Source: Engraulis encrasicolus (lineage: Eukaryota; Chordata; Actinopteri; Clupeiformes; Engraulidae). Taken from it: a stretch of 64,000 bases of DNA. Location of the stretch: the NCBI RefSeq assembly GCF_034702125.1, contig NC_085869.1, positions 20,833,177 through 20,897,176 of the forward strand, in the 5' to 3' direction. Below, piece after piece: positions 24,133 to 36,303 of this stretch (the stretch's first letter is position 1; each line of letters begins with the position of its first letter). The position numbers were made by a program, and so were the translations under genes. The notes beneath the pieces were generated by a model. The model did not search any database, was not told the origin of the DNA, and saw only the letters and a program-made list of their open reading frames with translations.

Positions 24133-24994
24133 GTCATCCATGACAGATTTTTCTGTTGCGTTTTATTGATGACCTTGTACAGTATGTAGTTTGTGTAGTA
24201 TACTGTACGTCTAATGTAGAAACGGTTGTTGAGTAAATCAAATACCACTCAGTTACAGAGATTACAGTCGGTACTCTTGCTAACGCAGATGCAGTTATTG
24301 TAATCGAGGGCATTGTAGTGTAGACCCGACCACATAAAAGGGCACCCTGCTCCGTTTGCATTGGCAAATCTACGAGCAGCAAGTGGAGGACAAATCATTC
24401 CAAAACTCGGTCTGAGCCACCCCTTTACTTTTGCCCTCCACTGAGTTTCTTCACATCCTGGTTTTAAGTACTACGGACCATGTTTAAACTCATTCACATG
24501 CACTTTTGTGAACTCGGCACTGTTATGCTCTGCTATGCTAATGCTATTCTATGTTACGGTAGGGCTCAGTCGTTATCTGTTGTTGCACTGGAACAAGTGG
24601 AGTCCACTGGATACTCCACAGCAAGCCATTGACCTTGGTGTCCATGTCACTGAAGGGCGTGCCTATAGAATGTGATGCATGCGTACAATTTTCATAGACA
24701 TGAAATTACGATGAATTTGAACACACAAATGCACTTTATGTGGATGCACTGAGTATGGATTTAGCAAGGTCAGTAGTTCAGACACATCATCACTAGACAA
24801 TGTGTTGACTACAAAGCATAGTACCTTAAACCCCAAAGATGAATATAAGCGAAACAGCACCTCACACCCTAAACCCAGTTTCCATTGTGATTTTAAATAT
24901 GAGGAAACTGGAAAGCCTAATGCATATTGAAATTTACTCTAGTGCCAAGAAAGACAGGGAAGTTAAATGTTGCTGCTGTTCTGCATTCTTATTG

Positions 24995-25256
24995 GGTAAC
25001 ACTTTATTTTAATGGTTCACTATTACAGTGGCTCTACCACATTAGGTACAGTGTAATTACCAGAGTAACAATATTTCATAAAATGTAAAACCAGTGTAAT
25101 ACCATGTACCAACCCTAACCATAGATGCAAGTACAAAATTGGTACATGGTGTTTCACTGGTATTACATGGTATTAAATATTGTTACATTGGTTATTACAC
25201 TGTACCTAATGTGGTAGAGCCACTGTAATAGTGAAACCTTTAAATAAAGTGTTACC
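24995..25256. mobile_element. Palindromic MITE with GGTAACACTTT ends, copy A
   Basis: The left arm GGTAACACTTTATTTTAA mirrors the right TTAAATAAAGTGTTACC. CAGTGGCTCTACCACATTAG mirrors CTAATGTGGTAGAGCCACTG. The arms span most of the element. It lies in the presumed 3' UTR. Related elements are at 32244, 35952 and 48819. Confidence 0.85.
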
Positions 25257-25333
25257 TATTATTGTTGTCAATAAATTCACAGTTTTCCTTCTTATATACA
25301 CAGTCCTTCTGAGCCACTGAACTGCAGCAGATT

Positions 25334-25400
25334 AAAGTAGATTAGATTAGATTAGAGTAGAGTAGAGTAGAGTAGAGTAGAGTAGAGTAGAGTAGAGTAG
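25334..25400. repeat. (AGTAG)n pentanucleotide array
   Basis: ATTAG/AGTAG units, about 13 copies. Confidence 0.95.
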
Positions 25401-27047
25401 TACAGTACAGCATAATGCATTTTCCCTGTAAGAGTCCCCATTATCCTCGTTCCCACTATCCTCATTCCTTTTATCATTTTGAATAGATGTAAAAGATGGA
25501 ATGCACAAATAAATTGGACATACTTGGTAGTAATTCCACATTATTCATTTATTATGTATTGAAATATATATATATAAAAAAATACATCTTTCATCGTGTG
25601 TCGCAACATTCCCAATTTACTTTAGATTGACAGCTTTACATGACTAAGAGCCTATTTTACTGTAACTCTTCTATAGGATGACACCTGTATTTAATGTAAA
25701 TATCTGATTGTTGTGTGTTCAGTCTGGCACATTTGATGCATATTACTGTCCAGATGCTGTGTGTATGTGTTGTTGAGGTCGAGAGGGCTGGGCAGGCTTC
25801 TGAAAAACGAAGTGTCTGCAGTTTACACAACGCAGGTGACTTTGCTGGAGTGGCATGCTGTAGCAGCGCTCCACAGTTGAGCTTTAACTTGTGAAGGATA
25901 TCTATAGTGTGTATGTTTATATTCAAAAGCAGAGCTTGAATTTAATTTTTTAATGTGCTGGTTTTAGGCTGTTGCTTTACCTGTCTCGAGGACTTTAATA
26001 ATTTCACAACGGTGCTTTAAAGTTTTTTTTCTCTTGCCAGCTATGCTTGCTGCTTCAAAACAACTCATGAAAAGCATGTCTTATTTTATTAAGCATTGAC
26101 AAATGTAATAGCTACAGTTTCATATTGACGCTTCTGTACCTGTCATCAACACAACAGAGCAAAGAAACAATGTATATCACATTTCCCTTTCCCTTTCCCT
26201 TTTTTTAATTTATATTTTTTACAAGAAAGACCATTCATCTGAAATGATCAGAAAAGGGCAAGTTCTGGAATGGAAGCAGGGCAGCATAGACAAACGAAAT
26301 GTATTATTGGGACAATATGGACTACGTTCTTTTTTCCTTGCAAAAACATCTGTTCCTTTGAGATGTCTTTATTATTTCTTTCTTTGCTGTCTATCAAAAT
26401 GCATTATAAATATATTAGGGTGGTTGAAGAATACTTTTTGTGGTTATATAGCCTATCGGTGAAAAAAAAGCCCTTTCAGATCAGTAAAATGTGAGCATGC
26501 TTAAACTGTTCTCAGTGGAAAGCTTTGAAATACAGCATACTTGAAAATGATCAGAGACACTGAGAGTGCATTTTCTATATTAATTATATAAATGAGCGCT
26601 ATTTTAATGAAATCATTTGTACATAGTTTTGTGAACATGAAGTGTTTTTATCTGTATTTACCAGAAACTGTAGAATACAGAATGATATGGCTTTGCAGTG
26701 TATTTTTATATAAGTGATCATAATATATGAGCTATATATATTTTGTTACAAATGTTTACCTTTTGCTGTGCGTTGATTATATGCGGGGCTTCTCAGGTAT
26801 TTCTTTGTTGTCAAATTCCCTCATACATATCATGTAATTATCATTCCTGTTTTTAATAAATACCTTACAGTTTGAAGTGAATAGCTTTTGAATCAGTGGA
26901 ATGGAAAAAACAATCATAAAGCTGCAAAATGAAGTAGCTGCCTTGAGGTAAAATGGCTTTCTATATCATTGTAATGTCTTACATTTATGCTACATCTCAT
27001 GTTGCACTGTGCTGTATATATTAGTTTACTAAGCATGGGACCTCTGC

Positions 27048-27053
27048 ATTAAA
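27048..27053 (+). terminator. Candidate ikzf2 poly(A) signal ATTAAA
   Basis: ATTAAA followed 10-25 nt later by a G/T-rich stretch. An AATAAA upstream at 26855 is an alternative. Use is inferred, not shown. Confidence 0.4.
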
Positions 27054-27075
27054 TACAGTTTCTCTGTGGCTGTGG

Positions 27076-27467
27076 GATTTTATTTGGTCTGAGCCCATCT
27101 GTTCTCTATACACAGTATCTACACCTTCGTGTCAATGGAGTTTCTCAGTGGAGGGTTGGCGTATGGTGTATGGTGCAGTCAAACTAATACCAGGAAAAGG
27201 ATACTTACTAGCAGGAAATGGGTGTAACACTCTCTAATATACCCCCTTTGATAAATGTGTGAAGAAAACAGCTATATTGCCCACAGTACAAGACGACATA
27301 CTTACAACTCAGTATAAATGATGAATTATGACGTAAGTAATGAATGCAAAGCGATATGGTGTGAGAAAAGGTTGTGGCAGCTGTTTACAGAGGATGCCTC
27401 AAGACTACCCTTCACACTGAAATGCAGACCAATGCCATGCCATAGTATTTCTTTCCCTTTTGTTCGT

Positions 27468-27560
<93 letters not shown>

Positions 27561-29534
27561 TCTCTCTCTCTCCATCTCTCTCTCTGAGATGTGAGGCGCT
27601 GCCTTAAATGTCAGATGGTGGGCACCTCCTAGTGTGTGGCTTTCTAGCCTGTTTCAGCATGGGCAAGGCATCCCCCCGAGTAAGGGGCACACCAGGCTCC
27701 ATGTGTGACTGCTGCTGCTGCCTTTTTGATGGCTTCAAGCATACTACATGTAGCTGTTTGAAAGAGCTTGCAGTGGCATCTTCTTTCTTCGGAAACGTTC
27801 TCTTGATCTAAGGTGGATTGCAACACCAGCTCGCTCTCATTTCTTGATAGCCCCCCCGCCTCCCCACCTCCCCGCCTCTCACTCTCCCACCTCGCTTCGG
27901 TGTTTTCTTTCTTAACATGAAGCCCTCTTACAAGTCTTTTCTCATAAGAATCCTACCCACCCAAGTCCACACAACACATAATCGTTCTTTCGGCACTATT
28001 GGGTGTTAAGATTGCTGAAGTAGGCCTACTGAATGCGTAGCCATTATGACTATACATGGTGGGAGATGATGAAATATACATGATAATGTTTAGCAAGTAG
28101 GGAAAATGTGCTGTGGGTTTTAGGTTTCTTTCATATGAAAATAGGGTAAGACAGCGTAATGCATATCCCATTATAAACAAAAGAGTCTCCGGAATAAAAG
28201 TGATTAGAGTCTATATCAAAACGTAGTCCCACAATTTATCAAATGCGGAAAGAAATCCTGAAAATGTGAAGAAAATGTACACCTGACCTGGCCCCTTAAT
28301 GTTATTCAGATTCCACAACTTTATATCATCATGAAAACAAGTATCTCAAATGTACAGAAAAATTCATAGATTTTTTTTCCCAGCAATGGTCAAATCAATG
28401 GCTATCTATTTTTGATACACATCCATTGGCTGAGACACTTAAGTGATGTGTCTGTCCTTTCTGCTTCACAAGGTCTGGAAAAACAAAAACCTGTAACTCA
28501 AGTTTTCATTGAGAATGTCTCTTGGCTTTTCTCCTTCCACCTTTCCCATAACCCTGAGGGAAGCTCAGCCGCTTGTGCTAAAGAGTCAGTCCAAACAGGG
28601 AAGGATGGTAATTTGCCTGCTCCAATGCTTGGAGGCTACTATGGTGCCAGTAGGCAGCATCTGACATGGTGCTGACGTGGTGCTTGCAGCTTGGGAACGG
28701 GAACAGATACTTCCATCCTCCTCAGCCCTGTGTCACTGTCACAGATACCTCGAGATTTTCTTATACATGTGCACTTGATAAAGGAGGGAAAATAATACCA
28801 GACATTCTTTAAGTATATAGAGATATGCCAATGTAATAGGTTGCTATGGACACCTAACATGACCAGGTTCCGGTCTGCCTAAAGGGGCGTGTCATAATAC
28901 TCCTAGCATTGAATAGAACAGTCCTTAGGTCTGCCTAAAGGGGGATTTCCCCCTCTCCCCCTTGCAATAATAGAACCTGGAAACAATGGGCCAACAGAAC
29001 CTCTCTCTCTCTCTACTCTCTCTGATAATACACAGTGCACAAAATGTTGTTGCGGTCCTTATCGCAGGGCTGGACTGGACTGGGACATAGAAATCAGGCT
29101 GGGTATTTTCAGGCAAGACCATCCCGCCAGGAATTGAGAGAGACAATGAAGCCTATGACGACATTTTTAGTCATGTATTACACGCTATTTTGACCACAAC
29201 AGCCAAAACTAGCATTTAAATCTGACTCTGAGAGTTCAGTTGAAGCGGCATGAGGACTGATACCACTACATTGAGGGGAGGACCAGGCCAAACTCATGAA
29301 CAGTCCACCAGGCAAATGCCATGGATGCCTTATGGCCAATCCAGCCATGCCTTATTACAATAAAATATATTAATGAAAACTTCTCCTTATTAAATTAAAG
29401 TATCAACTTCTAGATCAAGCTACGTATTGCGCAGATTTATGGTATTAATATTAGATTCATAAGGGCAATTAGAGCCTCACCTCCGCAAACCCCACACACC
29501 TTTCCTTTTTGCATTAGAGACAAAGTATATTAAC
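27076..29534. other. Intergenic, largely featureless
   Basis: Apart from a TTTC tetranucleotide array and short CT runs, no gene, TIR element or coding remnant was recognised. GGTCTGCCTAAAGGGG occurs twice, at about 28874 and 28930, a small local duplication. Confidence 0.6.
27470..27584. repeat. (TTTC)n array then (CT)n
   Basis: About 22 TTTC units followed by a CT run. The Phe-Leu-Ser open frame is an artefact. Confidence 0.97.
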
Positions 29535-29712
29535 CTGTTAAGACACGCCGTTATAAATTTGCTGTTACCAGAATGGCAATGATCAAGTCCAAGTGCATTA
29601 GTAAAGGCCCTGTGTTATGTCATAGTAGTGTAGTTTGGTAGTTAACTTTTCAATAACTATTACAGCGTGCCACAGGAGGTACGGCGTGCATTTTGGGTCT
29701 ACGGGTTATATG
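29535..29712 (+). repeat. Dispersed repeat (GTTACCAGAATGGCAA family), + copy
   Basis: Reads CTGTTAAGACACGCCGTTAT, GTTACCAGAATGGCAATGAT, GTTATGTCATAGTAGTGTAG, then GGTAGTTAACTTTTCAATAA and ends near CTACGGGTTA. It serves as the uninterrupted reference for the 30459 copy. Confidence 0.72.
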
Positions 29713-30458
29713 GATATGTCTAATGACAAAGGTAGTCTTGTCGCTGTTGCTATTCGCCAAAAGTGCTGCGGCAGGTTTTGAGCTTGTGTTTGGCTTGCAC
29801 GAAAGGCAGGGAAATCTTGCGCAATGACCTGAAAAGTTGGTGTGGAAATGAGGTCTGTGCCGTTCTATGCCAAGCTCACACAAGGGAGGACCACAATCAG
29901 AAACGCTGACTAGGCAATTGCCCAGGGCCCTCGGCAGAAAGTGGGCCCCGTCTACTCTACAGGGGTAGTGGTGAGCGTGAAGACAGGTGATTTAGCACGG
30001 TGATAAGGCAAGCCTGCAGCGAGGGGCTTCGAAAGCGGTGGCGTGTCTAACTGCATCCCTGTGGTTTGAATTGTAGCTACTGGTCGCCAATGTATGGCTA
30101 TGAGAGATGAGTCAGTCAAGATAACTACGAAAAACAAATCTCTGGTCTGGCTCATGTTCCTGTGTAGAACAACAAAAAACCCCAAACAATTCTTGATGTG
30201 GAGATAAAGACACAATTAGACACCACCATGTTCTCTAAGTCACCACCATGTATCCTTTTTCTATTCAGAGCATGCACAGCAACACTGTGTACAACTGTAT
30301 TTGATCCTAGAGTACTCTACAAGTGTTGAATTAACCCTTCCATGCAGATCCTGTTATTACCTCATTGTCACCAAAATGGTCATGACTATATCTTAAGCAG
30401 GTGCCTAAGACTCTTGGCAGTTTCATAGCAATGTTGATGATGATGAAGTAGTAAACCC

Positions 30459-30920
30459 GTTAAGACACAGTGTTACTAACTTGCTGTTACCAGAATGGCA
30501 ACGACCAATGCGTAGTGCATTAGGAAAGGGTCTATGTTATGTCATAGTAGTAGTATAGTGTAGTAGTGAAAGCGCAGTGAAAGTCCAACTGGGAAACTCC
30601 AACTCACATTGCCATTGTGACACAGCACTCCACTGCACACAACGCAATTGCATTTATGCCTCACCCGTGCAAGGGGGCAGCCCCCAGAGGTGCCCGAAAG
30701 GGAGCAGTGCGGCAGGACGGTAACATGCTCAGGGTACTTCAGTCACGGAGGAGGATGGGGGAGATGATTAATGACTCCCCCTGTAACCTGGTGGGTCGGG
30801 AGTCAAACAGGCACCCTAACCGCTTACCCATGACTGCCCATAGTACTATGGTAGTTAACCTTTTCAATGACTACTACAGTGTTCCTCTGGTGGACCAGCA
30901 TGCATTAAAGAGCTACGGGT
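30459..30920 (+). repeat. Same dispersed repeat, interrupted by a SINE
   Basis: The left part (CGTTAAGACACAGTGTTACT, GTTACCAGAATGGCAACGAC, TATGTCATAGTAGTAG) and right part (GGTAGTTAACCTTTTCAATG, TACGGGTTTT) match the 29535 copy but are separated by about 260 bp of a minus-strand SINE. Confidence 0.75.
30580..30842 (-). mobile_element. tRNA-derived SINE, minus strand, nested
   Basis: The reverse complement matches the SINE at 54741-55030: CAGTCATGGGTAAGCGGTTA at the head, the CTCCCCCATCCTCCTC core, GGGGGCTGCCCCCTTGCA, GGCATAAATGCAATT, and the AGTTGGAGTTTCCCAGTTGG end. Its B box region is diverged. It sits inside the 30459-30920 repeat. Confidence 0.8.
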
Positions 30921-30969
30921 TTTCACCAAACAGTGAACGGGATCGGTGGTGAAGGGCTACCTTATTTTT

Positions 30970-31222
30970 TACCTCTGCCAAGGAGCTTATGTTTTTGGGC
31001 GCATTGTTAGTCTATCTGTTTGGCTGTCTGTTTGGCTGTCAGCTTTTCAGATTTTGCTGAAATCTTGTGGAGTGATTACATTTTGGTGGTGATCCGGATG
31101 GAACAGGGCAAATTTTGACATCCTAGTTTATAACTTCACAAAAATAAGGCAGAAAGGCTTTTAGAGTGTAACATAGTCAAATGCTCTATCAAACAGCTTC
31201 CTTGGTGGAGGTCAGCTCTCCC
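30970..31222. mobile_element. TIR element (CCTCTGCCAAGGAGCTTATG)
   Basis: The left end CCTCTGCCAAGGAGCT mirrors AGCTTCCTTGGTGGAGG at the right. The internal CTGTTTGGCTGTCTGTTTGG stretch and TTTTGCTGAAAT fit a repeat family I recall as widespread in fish. Boundaries are approximate. Confidence 0.6.
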
Positions 31223-31657
31223 TGAGTGCATTCCTAGTTTACTTTGTCTGTGCGCAGACACTGGCTCGCCAGTCACTGCTTTTACCATAGGTGCCTATAG
31301 GAGCAACCTCAGTACCTTGAGGCCTTCAAAGTTCCCTGTTATTGTTGTGCAATTATTGGCGAGTCCTCGGCTCTTCCTGTCTTTCCTGCCTGACAGTGGG
31401 GGTTGTTTCAGCTGTAACCTTTTCGAACTGTCACTCACACACTCACTCAGCCTCTGGAACACACCCACCACTGATGCATGGGCTTTCCACGGTCCTACAT
31501 TTCTTTCAACTTTTTTCAACTTTTTCCAGATGTAGTAGAACTGCGTGTGCACGACCACCCATTTCACCCATTTGTCCATATAACTATGTACTACAGGCAA
31601 GCGTGTTTAATAAGTTCATTAAAAAGTTGAATTGCAACTCAGTGATTGAAGAGAAAG

Positions 31658-31691
31658 TATGAGAGAGAGAGAGAGAGAGAGACAGACAGAG

Positions 31692-31776
<85 letters not shown>

Positions 31777-31803
31777 GAGATTGAGAGAGAGAGAGAGAGA
31801 GAG
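31658..31803. repeat. (GA)n microsatellite
   Basis: GA run with CAGACAGAGAGCG and TTGAG interruptions. Confidence 0.97.
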
Positions 31804-32243
31804 ATGTGGGATAGGGAGTGCTGCAGCCTGAGCCAGCAGTCGCCAGTCAGGGAGTGTCAGGAGAATCCAGCTCCACCGGTGGAGGCAGTTACTGAGTTGC
31901 CTTCCTGTCCTCTCCTCTTGTTTGAGTCACAGCCATGCACAGGTACCTGCGTCTCCACAGAAACGCCTGGGGACAGCTAGGCCACTCTCTCAAGGAGGAT
32001 TTTCGCTTGCCAGTGTAACACAACACTGGCACTTTTTTTTTTTAGAACAAGGAAAGCCAGTTCCATATATTTTTTGCAGGAAACATACAACTTGTGCTCT
32101 TAGCCAACTGTCAGCCCTGTACGTATACCATAGCTACCTCCTAATTGCCGGACTTACCATAATCTGTTCCTGTTTTAATCTGTTTAGGCACCTTTTTTAA
32201 CTCAAGTGTAATTATGACCACATTTCAAACACTAGGGCAAGCT

Positions 32244-32526
32244 GGTAACACTTTATTTTAGGGATACATCTATAAGCACTAATACATACAATGTTAATGC
32301 CTGCATAAGGAACTTGTAAGGGATGTACTAAGCAAACGCTAAGGCCTACTAGGTCCTTACTAAGGTTAAATTGGTAATAAATCCCTTATTGTGCATGAAC
32401 AAGACATTTGCGAATACATGCCTAACAAATGTTTGGTTTTGCTTTGTACATGCCTTACAAGTTACTTATACAGGCACATTGTATGTATTAGTGCTAATAG
32501 ATGTATCCCTAAAATAAAGTGTCACC
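32244..32526. mobile_element. Palindromic MITE with GGTAACACTTT ends, copy B
   Basis: The left GGTAACACTTTATTTTAGGG with ATACATCTAT and AGCACTAATACATACAATGT mirrors the right ACATTGTATGTATTAGTGCT and CCCTAAAATAAAGTGTCACC. Confidence 0.85.
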
Positions 32527-32659
32527 GACAGGCTATATAGGCCTTGGAGCATGGGCACAGCAGTGGTGCAGTCTTCCTTCCCTTCGTCACCCTGCCCTTG
32601 GGGACCTCGCTACTCAGAGCTGAGGAGCACAACTTCCTGTACTGACTGACAACTTCACA

Positions 32660-32820
<161 letters not shown>

Positions 32821-33510
32821 TCGGATCTCAGCTGCAAGGGACTCTGGGTAAAAAGCGGGTTAGGGTTTTGTGGTCGTGCACCTCGGTGGAGCACGGTCGC
32901 ACTCAGAAATAGAGGGAGGAAGAGGGAGAGGGAGGAGGGGTGGGGGTGGGGGTTGGGGGGGTTCCACTTTGCTTCCTACTTCTCACCAACAACGCAGAGC
33001 CACTAGACTACCAAATAGGGGAGACAGGGCTGAGGGGCTATAGGCCCACTGGTGCTTGTTTACAGAGTAAAAATGCGTACGTACGTAACACTTAGGAGAG
33101 GCGATTTAACACCTACATTGCATTTGGTCCCAGAGTACTCTCAAGGTGTTGAATTGACTGTGCATTTTGTACAAATGAAATCCACATAACAATAGGAAAC
33201 TCTGTGAGTGACAGAAACCCCAAGGTACTATGTATCAGGGTTAATTTTAATTTTTGAATGTGCATAGCGAGTGTACTATGGCTAGACATGTTGTGAGAAA
33301 GACAGAGATGCTTGAGAATGAAAAGGGGGTGTGAGGGGATGTTGGGGTGGCGGGGCGTTGAGTAGGTGAGGTGAGTTTCAGAGAAAAATAGAGGTCAAGA
33401 AAAAGTCATTTTGAACAGATGAAGGGAACGTTGCGAAGGACAGAAAAAGAGGAGGGGGATGGAAAGAGGCAGAGAGTTCCTGTGTTAAATGAGAAATTCA
33501 GTGAGTGAGG

Positions 33511-33511
<1 letters not shown>

Positions 33512-33606
<95 letters not shown>
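33512..33606. repeat. (GA)n microsatellite
   Basis: About 47 uninterrupted GA units. Confidence 0.97.
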
Positions 33607-33608
<2 letters not shown>

Positions 33609-34443
33609 AGTCATGAAAAAGGAGATGTGGAAACTGGAAACAACACACCTGTGGATGGAGATGGAGGAGAGCAGATAGTGGAAAGTGAGAGTGGATCGCT
33701 GCTGGAGAGAGCTGTGGGAGGTGGGGTGATGACTGGAGCTAAACAGTGAAACAGTGGTTTGACTAAAAACGGGTGAACAGCTGCCAATATGTGAACTGAA
33801 AACAGGAAACAAATTTTTCAGGTGATTGCTCCCTAGTCCCCAGAAAGGCACCAAAGCCATTCGTACTGCGTTCATTGATCCGATCACGACAGAAGCTGTT
33901 GGCGTGATGGTTTGTACACTCTAAAGCAGTTGGAGAACAGAAAGCAGTGTTTCGTACAAAATATATATATACTGTATATATCTGTGAAAGATTATATCAA
34001 CACTAGCTACTAAAATAATTCCCCAAATTATTTCAAGTCAATCAAGTTCAAATTATGAAACAAAGATTATATAGAGTATATAAACTATTATATACTATAT
34101 TTTGTAAAAAAAAAAAATGTTTAACATTATGAGCAATGTTATATTCTTGTGACATTTATAAATAGGAAAACTGAAGATACATTTTCGACCTCACGTAGGA
34201 GAACCCATTTGAGAAAATCTAAATCTTCAGAAATGAATACAAAGGCATATTGTGTTCACTAATTAGTAATGAAATGTCCTGCATGGGATCTTAAGAGTTG
34301 TGAAAGTGTAGTCCCTATCAATGCACTTGTGTTTATTTACGCGTGTTGAAGAGCCATACTGCCCGGCGATGTAAAAAGGCAGTAGATTTGTTGTTGTTGA
34401 AAATTAGCAACCATGATTTTAATGACATACTGTATATACCTGT
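33607..34443. other. Intergenic, no feature recognised
   Basis: AT-rich sequence with short (TA) runs near 33960. No coding, TIR or RNA-gene signature was seen. Confidence 0.55.
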
Positions 34444-34451
34444 GTAAAGTT

Positions 34452-34702
34452 GGCACCCCATATGTTGAAAATCTGAATAAAAGCATTTTGGTCCGTTTGT
34501 GCATCGTTTGTGCACGATTGTGCAGGCAAAATGAGCGTTTATGCACAAACCCTCTTTAAGATATTTTCATTTTAAGAGGTTGGTAACCGTAGGTCACTCA
34601 GCACCCCATTAACATCTAAATGACTCGAAAATGGTTGGAATCGTTTGTGCTTCGTTTGTGCACGTTTGTGCAGGCAAAATTGATGTTTGTGCACAAACCA
34701 TT
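34452..34702. repeat. Two-copy repeat with CGTTTGTGCA motifs
   Basis: Two units about 150 bp apart start GCACCCCAT (34452 and 34601). Each contains CGTTTGTGC(A/T)TCGTTTGTGCA, then TTGTGCAGGCAAAAT and finally TGCACAAACC. The end mirrors the internal TTTGTGCA, so each unit can fold back. Non-coding. Confidence 0.7.
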
Positions 34703-34853
34703 TTTTTATTATTTAGCTTTTAAATGTTTAATTTACTGCACCTGGGTCCAAGACATTTTGTTGGGCTCAGACATCAGGTGGGGCAGTGGCATCTAATGCC
34801 CATACATGAACTAAAATGAATGGTTGATATGCTGCTATGAATATGCTTCTTAG

Positions 34854-34990
34854 CAGGGGCGCCACCAGAAATGTCGGGCCCGATGAAATATTCAAATTTT
34901 GTGCTTTTGGGCCCTCTTAAGGGCCCTTGTCAGTGCTTGGGCCCTTAGAATTTGTAACATCTCCCCCCTTCCTAGCGGCACCCATGCTTC
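34854..34990. mobile_element. Small GGGCCC-rich repeat element
   Basis: AGGGGCGCCACCAG at the left and CTAGCGGCACCCATGC at the right with internal TTGGGCCCTCTTAAGGGCCC. Probably a short DNA-transposon derivative, with weak ends. Confidence 0.4.
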
Positions 34991-35951
34991 TTAGATAGCC
35001 CACTAAAAACAAACAAACAAGAATCCATATAATAGTGGCATTGGCTGTAGTTGCGCCCCCCTGATGTGTGCTACTGCTGAAACATCCCTGAAACATAGGC
35101 CTATATCAAAAGTTAGAAAAAACAACTGATCTGCAAAAAAATAATAGAACAGTATAGCATATAAATAAAGGTAAATAAAGGTGTATACTGTGAATAAAGG
35201 TAATGTAAAGTAATCTACCTAAAACATAGACTGGACTATAGGATCATTTTAACATCATTTTACTTAGTTTGGAGCCCTGCGCAGTTATTGTCTTTTTGCT
35301 GTGTAAGGCAGCATATATATTGTTGGCTATGTGTGAAGACTCTGCGCCTCTTGTTAGGTCTCTGACATTCTCACATCCTGGAGCAGAAGCTCAGTGCGCT
35401 AAAGGTCACTGAATGGTGACCACAGAGGGGCCAAGACCTGCCTGTCTGCTCAGGCCCGCCGACAGGGGCGGGACAAAGGGGTCAGTTGTCCCGGGCCCAG
35501 AGAAAATAGGGGCCCAGAATTGGGATCCCATGACATTGTATGAATTGAGGATCGGGCCTTTTCAGATGGCTTTGTCCCCGGCCCAGCAAAAGCTGGACTG
35601 GCTACAGTGTCCTCAGAGCCCAGACTGTGGCAAGTAGCCTATTTACAATAAGACATCTACGGACTGTCATTCATATTATTTTCTGAATTATTCTTTTTAC
35701 TGAAACAAATGTGTATGTCCGCCTAGATGTCAGTTTGGAACCTGATAAATATCCTTGAAGTTTGCTGCCAGAGACTGCATTGATTGACTTATAGACTCAA
35801 AATGTTGTCTTGGGCCTTCAGTTGGATTGTTTTTGTCCCTGAATTACTTGTACATTACTTGTACATTACTTGTACATTATGTGTAATGTATGTGACTGCA
35901 TTGTATGTAAACGCATTGAAATCAGAAAATAATTAGACCTATTCTTTTTTT
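34991..35951. other. Intergenic, mostly unrecognised
   Basis: Contains a GGGCCC-type repeat stretch at about 35455-35600 and three tandem copies of a 13-mer (TACTTGTACATTA) at about 35847-35880. No coding potential was recognised. Confidence 0.5.
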
Positions 35952-36303
35952 GGCAACACTTTCTATGAAGCCCATATCTAGGCTATAGTGCACATTTATA
36001 ACAAACTATAATGCACATCATAATCATAGTGCATTATGACTACACTCATAACGCTTCATGATGGATATCAACAGTCATGAATAGCTATAAATCTAGTATA
36101 TAATGCATTATGAATCTTAGGGTGTTTTCAGTGCTCATGAATGGTTATAAACTACAGGCAGTGAAGGGGCTTATAATACATTATAACTGTCATAATGTCA
36201 TTATAACTGTCATACTATGATAAATTATGATGCGCATTATTATAAGTTGTTATAAATGTGCTCATAATGCGCTATAGATTTGGGCTTCATAGAAAGTGTT
36301 ACC
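35952..36303. mobile_element. Palindromic MITE with GG(T/C)AACACTTT ends, copy C
   Basis: GGCAACACTTTCTATGAAGC mirrors GCTTCATAGAAAGTGTTACC. Inside, CATAATG/CATTATG motifs form further inverted pairs. Length is 352 bp. It shares end bases with copies A, B and D but not the interior. Confidence 0.82.
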
